Assembly (NCBI GenBank): GCA_020847975.1
Contig: JADLBD010000039.1
Coordinates: 1-43,064 of the forward strand
Direction of reading: 5' to 3'
DNA from: Bryobacterales bacterium
GTDB taxonomy: Bacteria; Acidobacteriota; Terriglobia; Bryobacterales; Bryobacteraceae
DNA length: 43,064 bases
The notes under the pieces are model-generated. The model ran no database searches, was not told the origin of the DNA, and saw only the letters and a list, made by a program, of their open reading frames with translations. Numbering within the stretch: position 1 is the first letter of the stretch; each line of letters opens with the position of its first letter. This document shows, one piece after another, positions 34,053 to 41,548 of the stretch. The position numbers were made by a program, and so were the translations under genes.

Positions 34053-35030
34053 ATGAGGCTGGGAGTCACTCAATACGTTCTTCTTCTTGCGGGCGGGTTC
34101 GCGCAGCTTATCGCGCAGACTCCGCCCGCGAAACTTCCTAAGCCGCTCGCCGATGCCGCCGCCGCAGCCAATGCCGCCGGCTACGTCGGCAGCGGCGTCT
34201 GCAAAATGTGCCACCCCGATGTGTGGCAGAATTTCTTTCGCAATCCCCACTACAAGAGCCTTGCCTCCGGGAAAGAGCCTCCGGACCGTACCGGATGCGA
34301 AGGCTGCCACGGCCCGGCCAGGCGTCACATCGAGGCTGCCGGCGGCAAGACCACCATCCCCGTAGCCTTCTCGCTGGCCACTCCCCGCAAAGTGCTCGAT
34401 ACCTGTCTCACCTGCCATGCCAAGGACTATTCGCGCGCCGATATCCGCCGCTCTCCTCACTCGCAGGAAGGTATCGCCTGCAACAGTTGCCACTCCATCC
34501 ACAAATCCCCTGTCCCGAAATTTCTCCTCGCCAAACGCCAGGCTGACCTCTGCTACGGATGCCACGCCAACGTGCGTACGCAGTTCTCCATGCCCTTCAA
34601 ACACCGTGTCAACGAAGGCTTCATGAACTGCACCGATTGCCACAATCCGCACGGAACACCGGCGCCCACCTGGCGCATGGGACTCCGCCCCCGCATGGTC
34701 AGCCAGGCGCTCGGCAATGAAGAACCCTGCCTCAAGTGCCATTCCGATAAACGCGGACCGTTCGCCTATGAACATCCCTCCGTACGCGTCGACGGCTGCG
34801 AAGTCTGCCACAATCCCCACGGCTCCACAAACGCGAAACTGCTTCGCCGCACCAGCGTTTTCACCACCTGTCTCGAATGCCACAACGGAGCCGGAACCTT
34901 CGGACGCCAGGCCGATGGCATCACCCTCCAATCCCCCTCCCACAACATGAACAGCCCGCGCTACCAGAACTGCACCACCTGCCACATCCGCATCCACGGG
35001 TCGAATTCCGACCGGTTGTTCCTGAGGTGA
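34053..35030 (+). CDS. Decaheme c-type cytochrome, DmsE/MtrA type
   Basis: This encodes 325 residues with an N-terminal signal peptide (LLLAGGFAQLIAQ). Exactly ten CxxCH heme-binding motifs are visible in order: CKMCH, CEGCH, CLTCH, CNSCH, CYGCH, CTDCH, CLKCH, CEVCH, CLECH and CTTCH. Ten hemes in about 320 residues, with the spacing seen here, match the DmsE/MtrA/PioA group. These proteins sit in the periplasm and inside an outer-membrane barrel and carry electrons across that membrane. The next gene, 3 nt downstream, encodes the matching barrel. Direction of electron flow and terminal partner are not visible. Confidence 0.92.
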   Translation: MRLGVTQYVLLLAGGFAQLIAQTPPAKLPKPLADAAAAANAAGYVGSGVCKMCHPDVWQNFFRNPHYKSLASGKEPPDRTGCEGCHGPARRHIEAAGGKTTIPVAFSLATPRKVLDTCLTCHAKDYSRADIRRSPHSQEGIACNSCHSIHKSPVPKFLLAKRQADLCYGCHANVRTQFSMPFKHRVNEGFMNCTDCHNPHGTPAPTWRMGLRPRMVSQALGNEEPCLKCHSDKRGPFAYEHPSVRVDGCEVCHNPHGSTNAKLLRRTSVFTTCLECHNGAGTFGRQADGITLQSPSHNMNSPRYQNCTTCHIRIHGSNSDRLFLR

Positions 35031-35033
35031 CCT

Positions 35034-37025
35034 ATGCGAAACACGATTCTCCTTCTCCTGCTTCCCATCGCTGTTTTCGCGCAGCCCACCGTCGCCCCGA
35101 CGCCGGAATCCGTCGGCAATCCCAAGGGCGAAAACGCCAGCGGCTACAACATCCTGAATTCGTTCGAACTCGGCGTCCGCTGGAACACCGTCGACGGCAA
35201 CTACGGCAAATATCGCAGCGACGTCAATTTCGGCAACGGCCTCCGCCTCCTCGGCAGCCAGTTGCGTGTCGATTCCCGCGACGGACACGGGAAGTTCTTC
35301 GACAACCTCTCGCTCACCACTCTTGGACTCGGCAACGACCCCTACGAGTCCGCCGTCCTGCGCATCGAGAAGAATGGCATCTACCGCTACGACATGAACT
35401 GGCGCATGAACGAATACTTCAATCCCGCCCTTACCATCGCCAACGGAGAACATGCCTTCAACACCCGCCGCCAGCTTCAGGACCACGACTTCACCCTGTT
35501 CCCCCAGTCCAACTACAAACTGTTCTTCGGCTACAGCGGCAACACCCAGACCGGACCCGCTCTCACCACCGTGCAGATGTTTGACTCCCGCGGCGACGAA
35601 TTCCCGCTCTTCTCGAACATCAACCGCCGCCGCCGCGAGTTCCGCCTCGGCGGTGAAGCCACTCTGTTCGGCTTCACACTCAACGTGCTCCACGGCTGGG
35701 ACCATTTCCGCGACGAAACCCCCATCGGCCTGCTCACCCCTCAGGAGGCCGGCAACAATCCGCTCGACAACACCACGCTCTCTGCCTTCTCCCGCACCGA
35801 GCCTTACAGCGGCGACAGCCCCTACTGGCGCATCGCCCTCTTCCGCAATGCGCGTCTCTATTCCCTCAATGCCCGCTACAACAACGTCTCCGGACGCCGC
35901 AACTTCCTCCTCGACGAATCCGTCATTGGAACCGACCGCTTCGCCTCCGCCGCCAACCGTCAGTTCATGGCCTCCGGCGCCGGCAGCCGCCCCCTCGTTT
36001 CGGGCAGCCTGAACATTATTCTCCTCCCCACCACCCGTCTCACCATCTCCAACCACACCGCCTTCAACAACACACGAATGGACGGCAACGCCCAGTTCGT
36101 CCAGGTGGACAATGGCTCCGCCAGCGAGTCCATTCTCAATTTTCAATTCCTCGGCATTCGCACCATCGAAACCCTCACCGATGCCACCTTCGCCCTCACC
36201 AGCCGCATCGGCCTCTATGGCGGCTATCATTACTCCAATCGCGAAATCCGCTCGAGCGAAGGACAGAGCTTCTCCGGCATCAGCGATGTCTTCCGCGTCA
36301 GCCAGCAGAATCACCTCCACGCCGGACTCGCGGGGCTTCGTCTCCGTCCCCTCAAGCCCCTCACCATCCAACTGGACGCCGAAATCGGACGCGCCGACAA
36401 CCCCTTCTTCCCCATCTCGGAAAAGAACTATCAAGGCCTCAACGGCCGCGTGCAGTATAAGTGGAAATCCCTCCTGCTCTCCGCCCTCACCCGCACCTTC
36501 TACAACACCAATTCCATCAGCCTCTTCGCTCACAGCTCCCGCTCACGACAGTATGCCTTCGATATGAGCTGGTCGCCTTCCGCCTGGCTCTCCTTCGACG
36601 CCGGCTATGCCAAGCTCCACCTCGACACCCTCACCGGAATCGCCTACTTCGCCAGTTCGCAACTCATCGGCAGCAACGCCCTCTACGTCAGCAATCTCCA
36701 CAGCGGAAACCTCGGCGCTCGCTTCGCCATCCGCAAGCGCGCCGATCTCTACCTCGGCTACAGCATCGTCAAGGACACCGGCGACGGGCGTTCCTCCTAC
36801 CTGCTCCCCAACCCCTCATCCCCCGCGCAGTCCGCCTTCTACGCCGCCCAGACCTTCCCGCTCACCTATCAGACTCCGCAAGCCCGCCTTTCCGTCAAAC
36901 TCTACAATCGCCTTAGATGGAATCTCGGGTATCAGCACTATGCCTACTACGAGCAGTTTTATCCGCTCACCTACCAGAATTACCGGGCACACACAGGGTA
37001 CTCGAGTCTGTTATGGTCATTCTGA
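35034..37025 (+). CDS. MtrB/PioB-type outer-membrane barrel paired with the decaheme cytochrome
   Basis: This encodes 663 residues. After a signal peptide (ILLLLLPIAVFAQ) the sequence is a long succession of alternating strands and polar turns (for example FELGVRWNTVDGNYGKYRSD, and later YLGYSIVKDTGDGRSSYLLP), ending in SSLLWSF with a C-terminal Phe. Length and pattern fit the large barrels of the MtrB/PioB family that sheathe a decaheme cytochrome. I see no CxxC near the N terminus, a motif found in several proteobacterial MtrB proteins. AGGTGA precedes the ATG, and the gene follows the cytochrome by 3 nt, so they are co-expressed. The family call rests on pattern and pairing. Confidence 0.8.
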   Translation: MRNTILLLLLPIAVFAQPTVAPTPESVGNPKGENASGYNILNSFELGVRWNTVDGNYGKYRSDVNFGNGLRLLGSQLRVDSRDGHGKFFDNLSLTTLGLGNDPYESAVLRIEKNGIYRYDMNWRMNEYFNPALTIANGEHAFNTRRQLQDHDFTLFPQSNYKLFFGYSGNTQTGPALTTVQMFDSRGDEFPLFSNINRRRREFRLGGEATLFGFTLNVLHGWDHFRDETPIGLLTPQEAGNNPLDNTTLSAFSRTEPYSGDSPYWRIALFRNARLYSLNARYNNVSGRRNFLLDESVIGTDRFASAANRQFMASGAGSRPLVSGSLNIILLPTTRLTISNHTAFNNTRMDGNAQFVQVDNGSASESILNFQFLGIRTIETLTDATFALTSRIGLYGGYHYSNREIRSSEGQSFSGISDVFRVSQQNHLHAGLAGLRLRPLKPLTIQLDAEIGRADNPFFPISEKNYQGLNGRVQYKWKSLLLSALTRTFYNTNSISLFAHSSRSRQYAFDMSWSPSAWLSFDAGYAKLHLDTLTGIAYFASSQLIGSNALYVSNLHSGNLGARFAIRKRADLYLGYSIVKDTGDGRSSYLLPNPSSPAQSAFYAAQTFPLTYQTPQARLSVKLYNRLRWNLGYQHYAYYEQFYPLTYQNYRAHTGYSSLLWSF

Positions 37026-37073
37026 TGGGTTTTTCCGGTTCCTGCCCGCAACGGCGCGCCGGAAACGGCGCAC

Positions 37074-37388
37074 ATGATCGCCCCAACTACCTTCAACATC
37101 ACGACGCTGCTCGTCCTCGCCATCACCGTTTGGGTGCTGGTGGTCCGCTATCGCACCCGGCCCGATAACAACTGGCCGCTGTTCTACTACATCGCCCTGG
37201 TCGCCTACACCAAGAAATTCGAAGATGTCATCGACCCCGGCTTTGTCTTCGTCGCCGTCGTCGGCGCGCTCTTGTTGCGCTTCGAATTCATGAGTGGTTG
37301 GGTGCTGAAAGTCGTCATGTACATCGAAACCGCCTGCCTCGGCTACGTCATCTTGCGTTGTATGCAGGTGCTTTTTGGCTCTGGTTGA
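37074..37388 (+). CDS. Small membrane protein downstream of the cytochrome-barrel pair
   Basis: This encodes 104 residues with about three hydrophobic helices (NITTLLVLAITVWVLVV, then PGFVFVAVVGALLLRF, then a segment ending GYVILRCMQVLFG). A conserved-looking loop YYIALVAYTKKFEDVID lies between the first two. I recognise no family. It lies 48 nt after the barrel gene on the same strand and could be an inner-membrane accessory of that module, but position is the only evidence. The predicted start at 37074 has GGAAAC upstream. Confidence 0.55.
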   Translation: MIAPTTFNITTLLVLAITVWVLVVRYRTRPDNNWPLFYYIALVAYTKKFEDVIDPGFVFVAVVGALLLRFEFMSGWVLKVVMYIETACLGYVILRCMQVLFGSG

Positions 37389-37414
37389 ACAGGGCGGCAA
37401 TGCCGCAAAAAGCA

Positions 37415-37437
37415 GCAACTGTTGCATTTTGCAACAG
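37415..37437. repeat. Overlapping palindromes between convergent genes
   Basis: GCAAC (37415-37419), GTTGC (37421-37425) and GCAAC (37431-37435) alternate. The best stem is CTGTTGCA/TGCAACAG (37419-37437), with 8 perfect pairs and a 3-nt loop. A run of five A at 37407-37411 gives a T-run on the minus strand about 8 nt after the hairpin, so it may end the histidine kinase transcript. A protein-binding palindrome is the alternative. Confidence 0.4.
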
Positions 37438-37506
37438 CAAACTTACACTGGCTCCTCCCCTTCACTATTCCGGCCATCGACGCCAGCCCGAGGAACGCGT
37501 AGGCTC

Positions 37507-38322
37507 TCATGCCTGCGCCACCGGTAGCGAGACATGAAATACAGAGCCGCCTTCCACGGGAGTCGTCACCCAAATGTCTCCCCCATGTGCCCGCGCAATG
37601 ATCTTCGCGCTCGCAAGCCCAAGCCCCGTTCCAAGCGCGCCGGAGTCCGCGGCCTGTCCGCGGTAAAACATTTCGAAGATACGATCCTTCTCGTCCTCCG
37701 CCACTCCGGGGCCGCAATCCACCACGCTCACTACAATCGCCGCTCCGGTGTGTTCCGCCGACACCGTGAGAGGGGAATCCACCGGCGAGTATTTGAGGGC
37801 ATTGCTCACCAGTTGTTTCAGTACGCACAGGATCATCGCCCTGTCGCAGTGCGCGCGAGGCAGCGATTCCGGGACGCGCAGCTTGATCGCGCGGCTCCCC
37901 GACAGTGAAGCCATTTCCTGGAGAGCCCCCGAAATCACCCTGCCTATGTCCTGAGGCGCCTTCCGTACGGTGAGTTCACTGGTCCGCAGTCGCGACAACT
38001 GCACGGTCTCATCGATGCAACGGTCTACGCGTTGCAGCTCCTTATCGATGTTCCCCAGTATTGTCTTCCGGCGCTCTTCTTCGACGGGTTGCTGCCCGGA
38101 AAGCAGAATCGTCACAGTGAACCGGATCGAAACAAATGCGTTCCTGATGTCGTGTGCAAGCGCATCCAGCACCGCCCACTTCAATTCCTCCCCCCGGCGC
38201 CCATCGTCGGTCGCCGCCTCGTCTCCCTCGCCCGCTTCGACAAGCCGGAGGTACCCGTTGCCGGCGGGAGCCCTCCTCAGCAGGCGCCGGATGTCCAATT
38301 CATCATCCACGATCGTCCCCAC
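37507..38322 (-). CDS. Histidine kinase with a truncated receiver-like N terminus
   Basis: This 271-residue protein has no sensor or membrane segment. Its first ~38 residues (GTIVDDELDIRRLLRRAP) look like the first strand and helix of a response-regulator receiver, but the phosphoacceptor half is absent. The HisKA domain follows, with the phospho-His H57 in DALAHDIRNAF. A complete HATPase domain comes next, with N-box QLVSNALKYS, G1 box VVDCGPGV and G2 box GTGLGLA. The start is a GTG at 38322: GGGAGGAGG lies 9 nt upstream, and the ATG nearby is out of frame. Upstream codons to 38391 are therefore not needed. No response regulator gene is adjacent. The TPR gene lies 92 nt upstream on the same strand. 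Confidence 0.8.
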   Translation of the reverse strand: MGTIVDDELDIRRLLRRAPAGNGYLRLVEAGEGDEAATDDGRRGEELKWAVLDALAHDIRNAFVSIRFTVTILLSGQQPVEEERRKTILGNIDKELQRVDRCIDETVQLSRLRTSELTVRKAPQDIGRVISGALQEMASLSGSRAIKLRVPESLPRAHCDRAMILCVLKQLVSNALKYSPVDSPLTVSAEHTGAAIVVSVVDCGPGVAEDEKDRIFEMFYRGQAADSGALGTGLGLASAKIIARAHGGDIWVTTPVEGGSVFHVSLPVAQA

Positions 38323-38414
38323 GCTGCATTGCCTCCTCCCTTCGGTCTTTCCTGCATGTTTGGGCCCGTAAGCGAATGTGTCAGGCCGCATACCCCTCGC
38401 TGCCGCACGACACC

Positions 38415-39236
38415 CTATCGCCTGTCTTGCTCAAGCTGGTCCAGGTGGTGCAGTAGCGTTGTAGCCATATCCATGCCGTCCTTCTCGCCGCTCGTGAGAA
38501 ACACCCCTACTTGACGCTTCGCTGCCTTCACGTCTCCCCTCGCCGCCCAGACCAGTGCCAGCCACAGGTTCGCGCATGGGAAATCCATCGCCGCCTCTTG
38601 GAGGCGCATTTCCGTCTCCTGCGTGTACCGGCCCTCCAATATCAATGCCATTCCAAGTACCAGCCGCCCATGTAGGTTCACGCTGTCGAGGTCGATTGCC
38701 CGCCGCGCCATACGTTCCGAATCACCGTACCTGCCTGTCCTCAGGTAAGCCAGCGCCAGGTTGGAACACGGCCGCGGCGAATGCGGATCCACCTCGATTG
38801 CCCTCGTGAACTCCTGAATCGCGAGATCATCCCGCTCTACCTCCAGATAAACCGAGCCGAGGTCGTTGAGCGCGGCGCGGAACTCCGGATCAATGGCAAT
38901 CGCCTTCTGGAAACGCAGGATCGCCTCTTCGTGGTCGCCTTTGTCTTCGGCCTTCCAGGCCTTTTCAAATTCCTTCTCCGCTTTTCGCGGAACATGGTGC
39001 GACAGTTCCTGCACGGTCACGGTCTCGGGAATCCCCGGCCGTTGAATTGGGACCGCGCCGTCAAAATCGGGGTCACGCTCCTCATTCGCGCCTGGATATC
39101 TTCGCTTCGCGCCATCCGACTCGGGCCGCGGATCCGGCCAGATATCCGCGGCGGATCTCATTTGGGCGAAACTCACACCGCAACTCAGGAATGCGGTGGC
39201 GCAACTGGCGATAAACACACTTCTGATGTACTGCAT
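38415..39236 (-). CDS. Exported TPR-repeat protein
   Basis: This encodes 273 residues with a signal peptide (IASCATAFLSCGVSFAQ). A cysteine within it does not make a clear lipobox. A polar, Pro-rich region follows to about residue 85. From about 90 onward come at least four tetratricopeptide-like units, with clear examples GDHEEAILRFQKAIAIDPEF, RDDLAIQEFTRAIEVDPHS and GRYGDSERMARRAIDLDSV. TPR proteins act as scaffolds; the Tad protein TadD is one such, but nothing specific links this one to the tad genes 9 kb away. AGGAGTGAGC lies before the ATG. Confidence 0.82.
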   Translation of the reverse strand: MQYIRSVFIASCATAFLSCGVSFAQMRSAADIWPDPRPESDGAKRRYPGANEERDPDFDGAVPIQRPGIPETVTVQELSHHVPRKAEKEFEKAWKAEDKGDHEEAILRFQKAIAIDPEFRAALNDLGSVYLEVERDDLAIQEFTRAIEVDPHSPRPCSNLALAYLRTGRYGDSERMARRAIDLDSVNLHGRLVLGMALILEGRYTQETEMRLQEAAMDFPCANLWLALVWAARGDVKAAKRQVGVFLTSGEKDGMDMATTLLHHLDQLEQDRR

Positions 39237-39725
39237 GGAAGCTCACTCCTAAAATGGGAAAGCGTCTCGATCCGGTGGACCATCTGCATTGCGCAGAGCG
39301 TCCAAATCATGATGTTCCGCTTGTTTTTCTGTTTCGCAGTCGGGCGTTCGCCCGGCCGGCCATTAGCCGCCGTGCGCCGTCGCTGCAACCTGCGCGAAGA
39401 AAAAACGGACCGGCGTGTACCCGAAGCCACTCCGCCGGTCCGTGTGGGGAAGAAAATGAATTTGGAAAGTCAAAACCGGAGACCCGCTCACAACCTGCCT
39501 GTCATGAGCTTGCTCGAAGCTCGTCTCCTCCGGATCAGGCATCGCAGTGTCTCGCATGATCTGACCGTTTCAGCGCACTCTACTGACCACATCCGCTCCG
39601 GACGCTTCCGGGTACCAGCTCCGCGACCGCGCCCTGGAAAAGGGAAGAAGGTTAGGTTTCCACATAGCTTCTGATCCCATTTCAACCCGGCGCAATGCAT
39701 CCGCGGCATCCGAAAAATTACGAGT
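39237..39725. other. 489-bp region without a convincing gene
   Basis: Short open frames exist on both strands but none has a good ribosome-binding site or protein-like composition. Near the TPR gene lies a small hairpin, CGGGCG/CGCCCG with an AA loop (about 39344-39357). The main feature is the minus-strand terminator at 39397-39443. On its right the sequence runs into a decayed LuxR remnant. The TPR gene promoter should lie between 39237 and 39397. Confidence 0.5.
39397..39443 (-). terminator. Strong Rho-independent terminator on the minus strand
   Basis: ACGGACCGGCG (39405-39415) and CGCCGGTCCGT (39433-39443) form a perfect 11-bp GC-rich stem with a 17-nt loop. Read on the minus strand, the stem is followed directly by a run of six T (complement of 39400-39405). 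It would stop transcripts coming from the murQ-murA-rhodanese side before they reach the TPR gene, or end a transcript that begins in the region just upstream. Confidence 0.78.
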
Positions 39726-39839
39726 TCATGCCGAAACCAGCCCGTGCCGTATCGCATTTTGCACCAGTTCGGCCGAGGAACGCGCTCCCAGCAGTTCCAT
39801 TAAGGCCGGCGTTCGCAGCGCCGGTGAGAGGTAGCGTAG
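39726..39839 (-). pseudogene. Decayed C-terminal remnant of a LuxR-family response regulator
   Basis: Between an in-frame TAA (39840-39842) and a TGA (39726-39728), the minus strand reads LRYLSPALRTPALMELLGAR, then SSAELVQNAIRHGLVSA. The first part (RYLSPAL) is the typical linker before the DNA-binding domain of NarL-type regulators. The second is the typical end of that domain (MEKLGVRS-AELVRYAIRHGLV pattern). The helix-turn-helix core that should lie between is missing. No start codon or receiver is present. This looks like a gene broken by internal deletion and truncation. It is unrelated in its ending to the two intact LuxR-type genes in the window. Confidence 0.6.
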
Positions 39840-39896
39840 TTATGCCACGCGGTCTCTGGATGCGGGGGCATCGGTCTACGTGCTTAAACACGCGGC

Positions 39897-40277
39897 CTAG
39901 GGCATCTCCACCGGCATCCCCGCTTCATTCCACGCCCGCCATCCTCCATCGAGCGAAATCGCCGCCCGATAGCCCATCACCTGCAAATTGTCCGCCGCCA
40001 GCGCCGAACGATACCCCCCTCCGCAATACAGCACGAGAGTTGTATCCTTGTCCGGAAACAGGTGCTCGATGTCCCGCTCGATGATCCCCCTGCTCAGGTG
40101 AATCGCTCCTTGCGCATGGCCCGCCGCCCATTCGCTTTCCTCCCGCACGTCCACCAGCACTACCGCCGTCCCGTTGCCGGCCAGTTCCACGTAACCGTCA
40201 ATGTCCACGTGCCGGATCCGCGTCTTCGCGTTCTCCACCAGCGCCAGAAACCCCGCGCTGTGCGTCTTCCCGATCAT
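39897..40277 (-). CDS. Rhodanese-like domain protein
   Basis: This encodes 126 residues, a single rhodanese domain. The active-site loop is LYCGGGYRSA with C85 as the persulfide-carrying cysteine. VVLVDVREESEWAAGHAQGA and SLDGGWRAWNEAGMP are standard rhodanese landmarks. It would carry or transfer sulfane sulfur. The ATG overlaps the murA stop by 4 nt (ATGA at 40274-40277), so it is translationally coupled to murA, an unexpected partner. No signal peptide is evident, so it is cytoplasmic. Confidence 0.88.
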   Translation of the reverse strand: MIGKTHSAGFLALVENAKTRIRHVDIDGYVELAGNGTAVVLVDVREESEWAAGHAQGAIHLSRGIIERDIEHLFPDKDTTLVLYCGGGYRSALAADNLQVMGYRAAISLDGGWRAWNEAGMPVEMP

Positions 40278-41542
40278 TCTCGTCCCTCCCGCACTCTGCG
40301 AATCTGCGCCCCGACACCCGCCAGCTTCTCCTCGATCCTCTCATACCCGCGGTCGATATGATACACCCGGTCGATGATGGTTTCGCCTTTGGCTACCATC
40401 GCCGCCAGCACCAGCGACGCGCTCGCCCGCAGGTCAGAGGACATCACCTGTGCTCCGCTCAGCTCCCTTGGCCCGGCCACAATCGCCTGCCTTCCTTCAA
40501 TACGGATATTCGCCCCCATGCGCATCAACTCGGAAGCATGCATGAACCGGTTTTCAAATATCGTCTCCGTAATCAGGCTGATCCCGTCCGCCTGCGTCAT
40601 CAGCGCCATGTACTGCGCCTGTAGATCCGTCGGGAACCCCGGATGCTCTTCCGTGGTCATATCCACACTGCGCAGTCTGCCATCGCCCCGCACCCGCAAA
40701 CAGGCGCTCCCCTCGGCTGTCACTTCCACTCCCGCCTGCCGCAGCTTTACCGTCAGCGCCGTCAGATGCTCCGGCCGGCACCCCGTCAACAGCAACTCCC
40801 CTCCCGTGATTGCCCCAGCGATGAGAAACGTCCCCGCCTCGATGCGATCCGGAATAATGCGGTGCTCGGTTCCGTATAACCGGTCCACCCCCACCACCCG
40901 AATCGTCGACGATCCCGCCCCCTCGATGCGCGCGCCCATCCGCGTCAGCAGGTCCGCCAGGTCCGTCACCTCCGGCTCCCGCGCCGCGTTCACCAGCACG
41001 GTCTCCCCCTTGGCCAGCGCCGCCGCCATCAGCAGGTCTTCCGTTCCCGTCACCGTGATACGGTCAAAATGCACCACCGCCCCGCGCAGTCCATTCGGAG
41101 CCGCCGCTTCGATGTATCCGTGCGATTGCGTCACCTCCGCGCCCAACTGCTCCAGCCCGTGGACATGCAAATTGATCGGCCGCGCTCCAATCGCGCACCC
41201 GCCCGGCATCGATACCCGTGCCCGCCCGTGGCGCGCCACCAGCGGTCCCAATACCAGGCTCGAGGCGCGCATCGTCTTCACCAGCTCATAAGGAGCCTCC
41301 GGCTGCGTGATCCCCGCCGCCTCAATGCGCACTGTCCCGCCTTCCACCTGCGTCTGCGCGCCCGTCGAGCCCAGCAGGCTCACCATCGTCGCGATGTCCC
41401 GCACCCGCGGAATCCCGTGCAGCACCACCGGGTCTTCCGTCAGCAGCGATGCCGCCAGCGCCGGCAGCGCCGAATTCTTCGCGCCGCTCACCGCAATCGA
41501 TCCCTTCAGCGGAACTCCGCCCGTTACGACAAACTGATCCAT
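40274..41542 (-). CDS. murA: UDP-N-acetylglucosamine 1-carboxyvinyltransferase MurA
   Basis: This 422-residue enzyme catalyses the first committed step of peptidoglycan synthesis, adding enolpyruvate from PEP to UDP-GlcNAc. K22 in SGAKNSALPA and C116 in MPGGCAIGARP match the essential Lys22 and Cys115 of the E. coli enzyme. Because the Cys is present, the enzyme should be of the fosfomycin-sensitive kind. TTEEHPGFPTDLQAQ carries the catalytic Asp region. The length is normal. It starts 6 nt after murQ and overlaps the rhodanese gene. Confidence 0.96.
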   Translation of the reverse strand: MDQFVVTGGVPLKGSIAVSGAKNSALPALAASLLTEDPVVLHGIPRVRDIATMVSLLGSTGAQTQVEGGTVRIEAAGITQPEAPYELVKTMRASSLVLGPLVARHGRARVSMPGGCAIGARPINLHVHGLEQLGAEVTQSHGYIEAAAPNGLRGAVVHFDRITVTGTEDLLMAAALAKGETVLVNAAREPEVTDLADLLTRMGARIEGAGSSTIRVVGVDRLYGTEHRIIPDRIEAGTFLIAGAITGGELLLTGCRPEHLTALTVKLRQAGVEVTAEGSACLRVRGDGRLRSVDMTTEEHPGFPTDLQAQYMALMTQADGISLITETIFENRFMHASELMRMGANIRIEGRQAIVAGPRELSGAQVMSSDLRASASLVLAAMVAKGETIIDRVYHIDRGYERIEEKLAGVGAQIRRVREGRE

Positions 41543-41548
41543 CTTGCT

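Noticed and set aside
34029..36533. An 834-codon open frame on the minus strand opposite the cytochrome and barrel genes
   Set aside because: The opposite strand carries ten in-order CxxCH motifs and a barrel with signal peptides. The antisense product is a featureless Gly/Ala/Glu/Val-rich sequence, as expected from strong GC3 bias.
37419..37437. TGTTGCA palindrome as part of a sigma-54 promoter
   Set aside because: No GG at the -24 position with the required spacing, and it lies between two convergent genes.
38415..39236. Assignment of the TPR protein as TadD
   Set aside because: TadD is a TPR lipoprotein within tad loci; this protein has no clear lipobox and lies about 9 kb from the cluster next to a kinase.
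39363..39557. A 64-codon minus-strand open frame running through the terminator
   Set aside because: It would be translated across a strong terminator and has no protein-like pattern.
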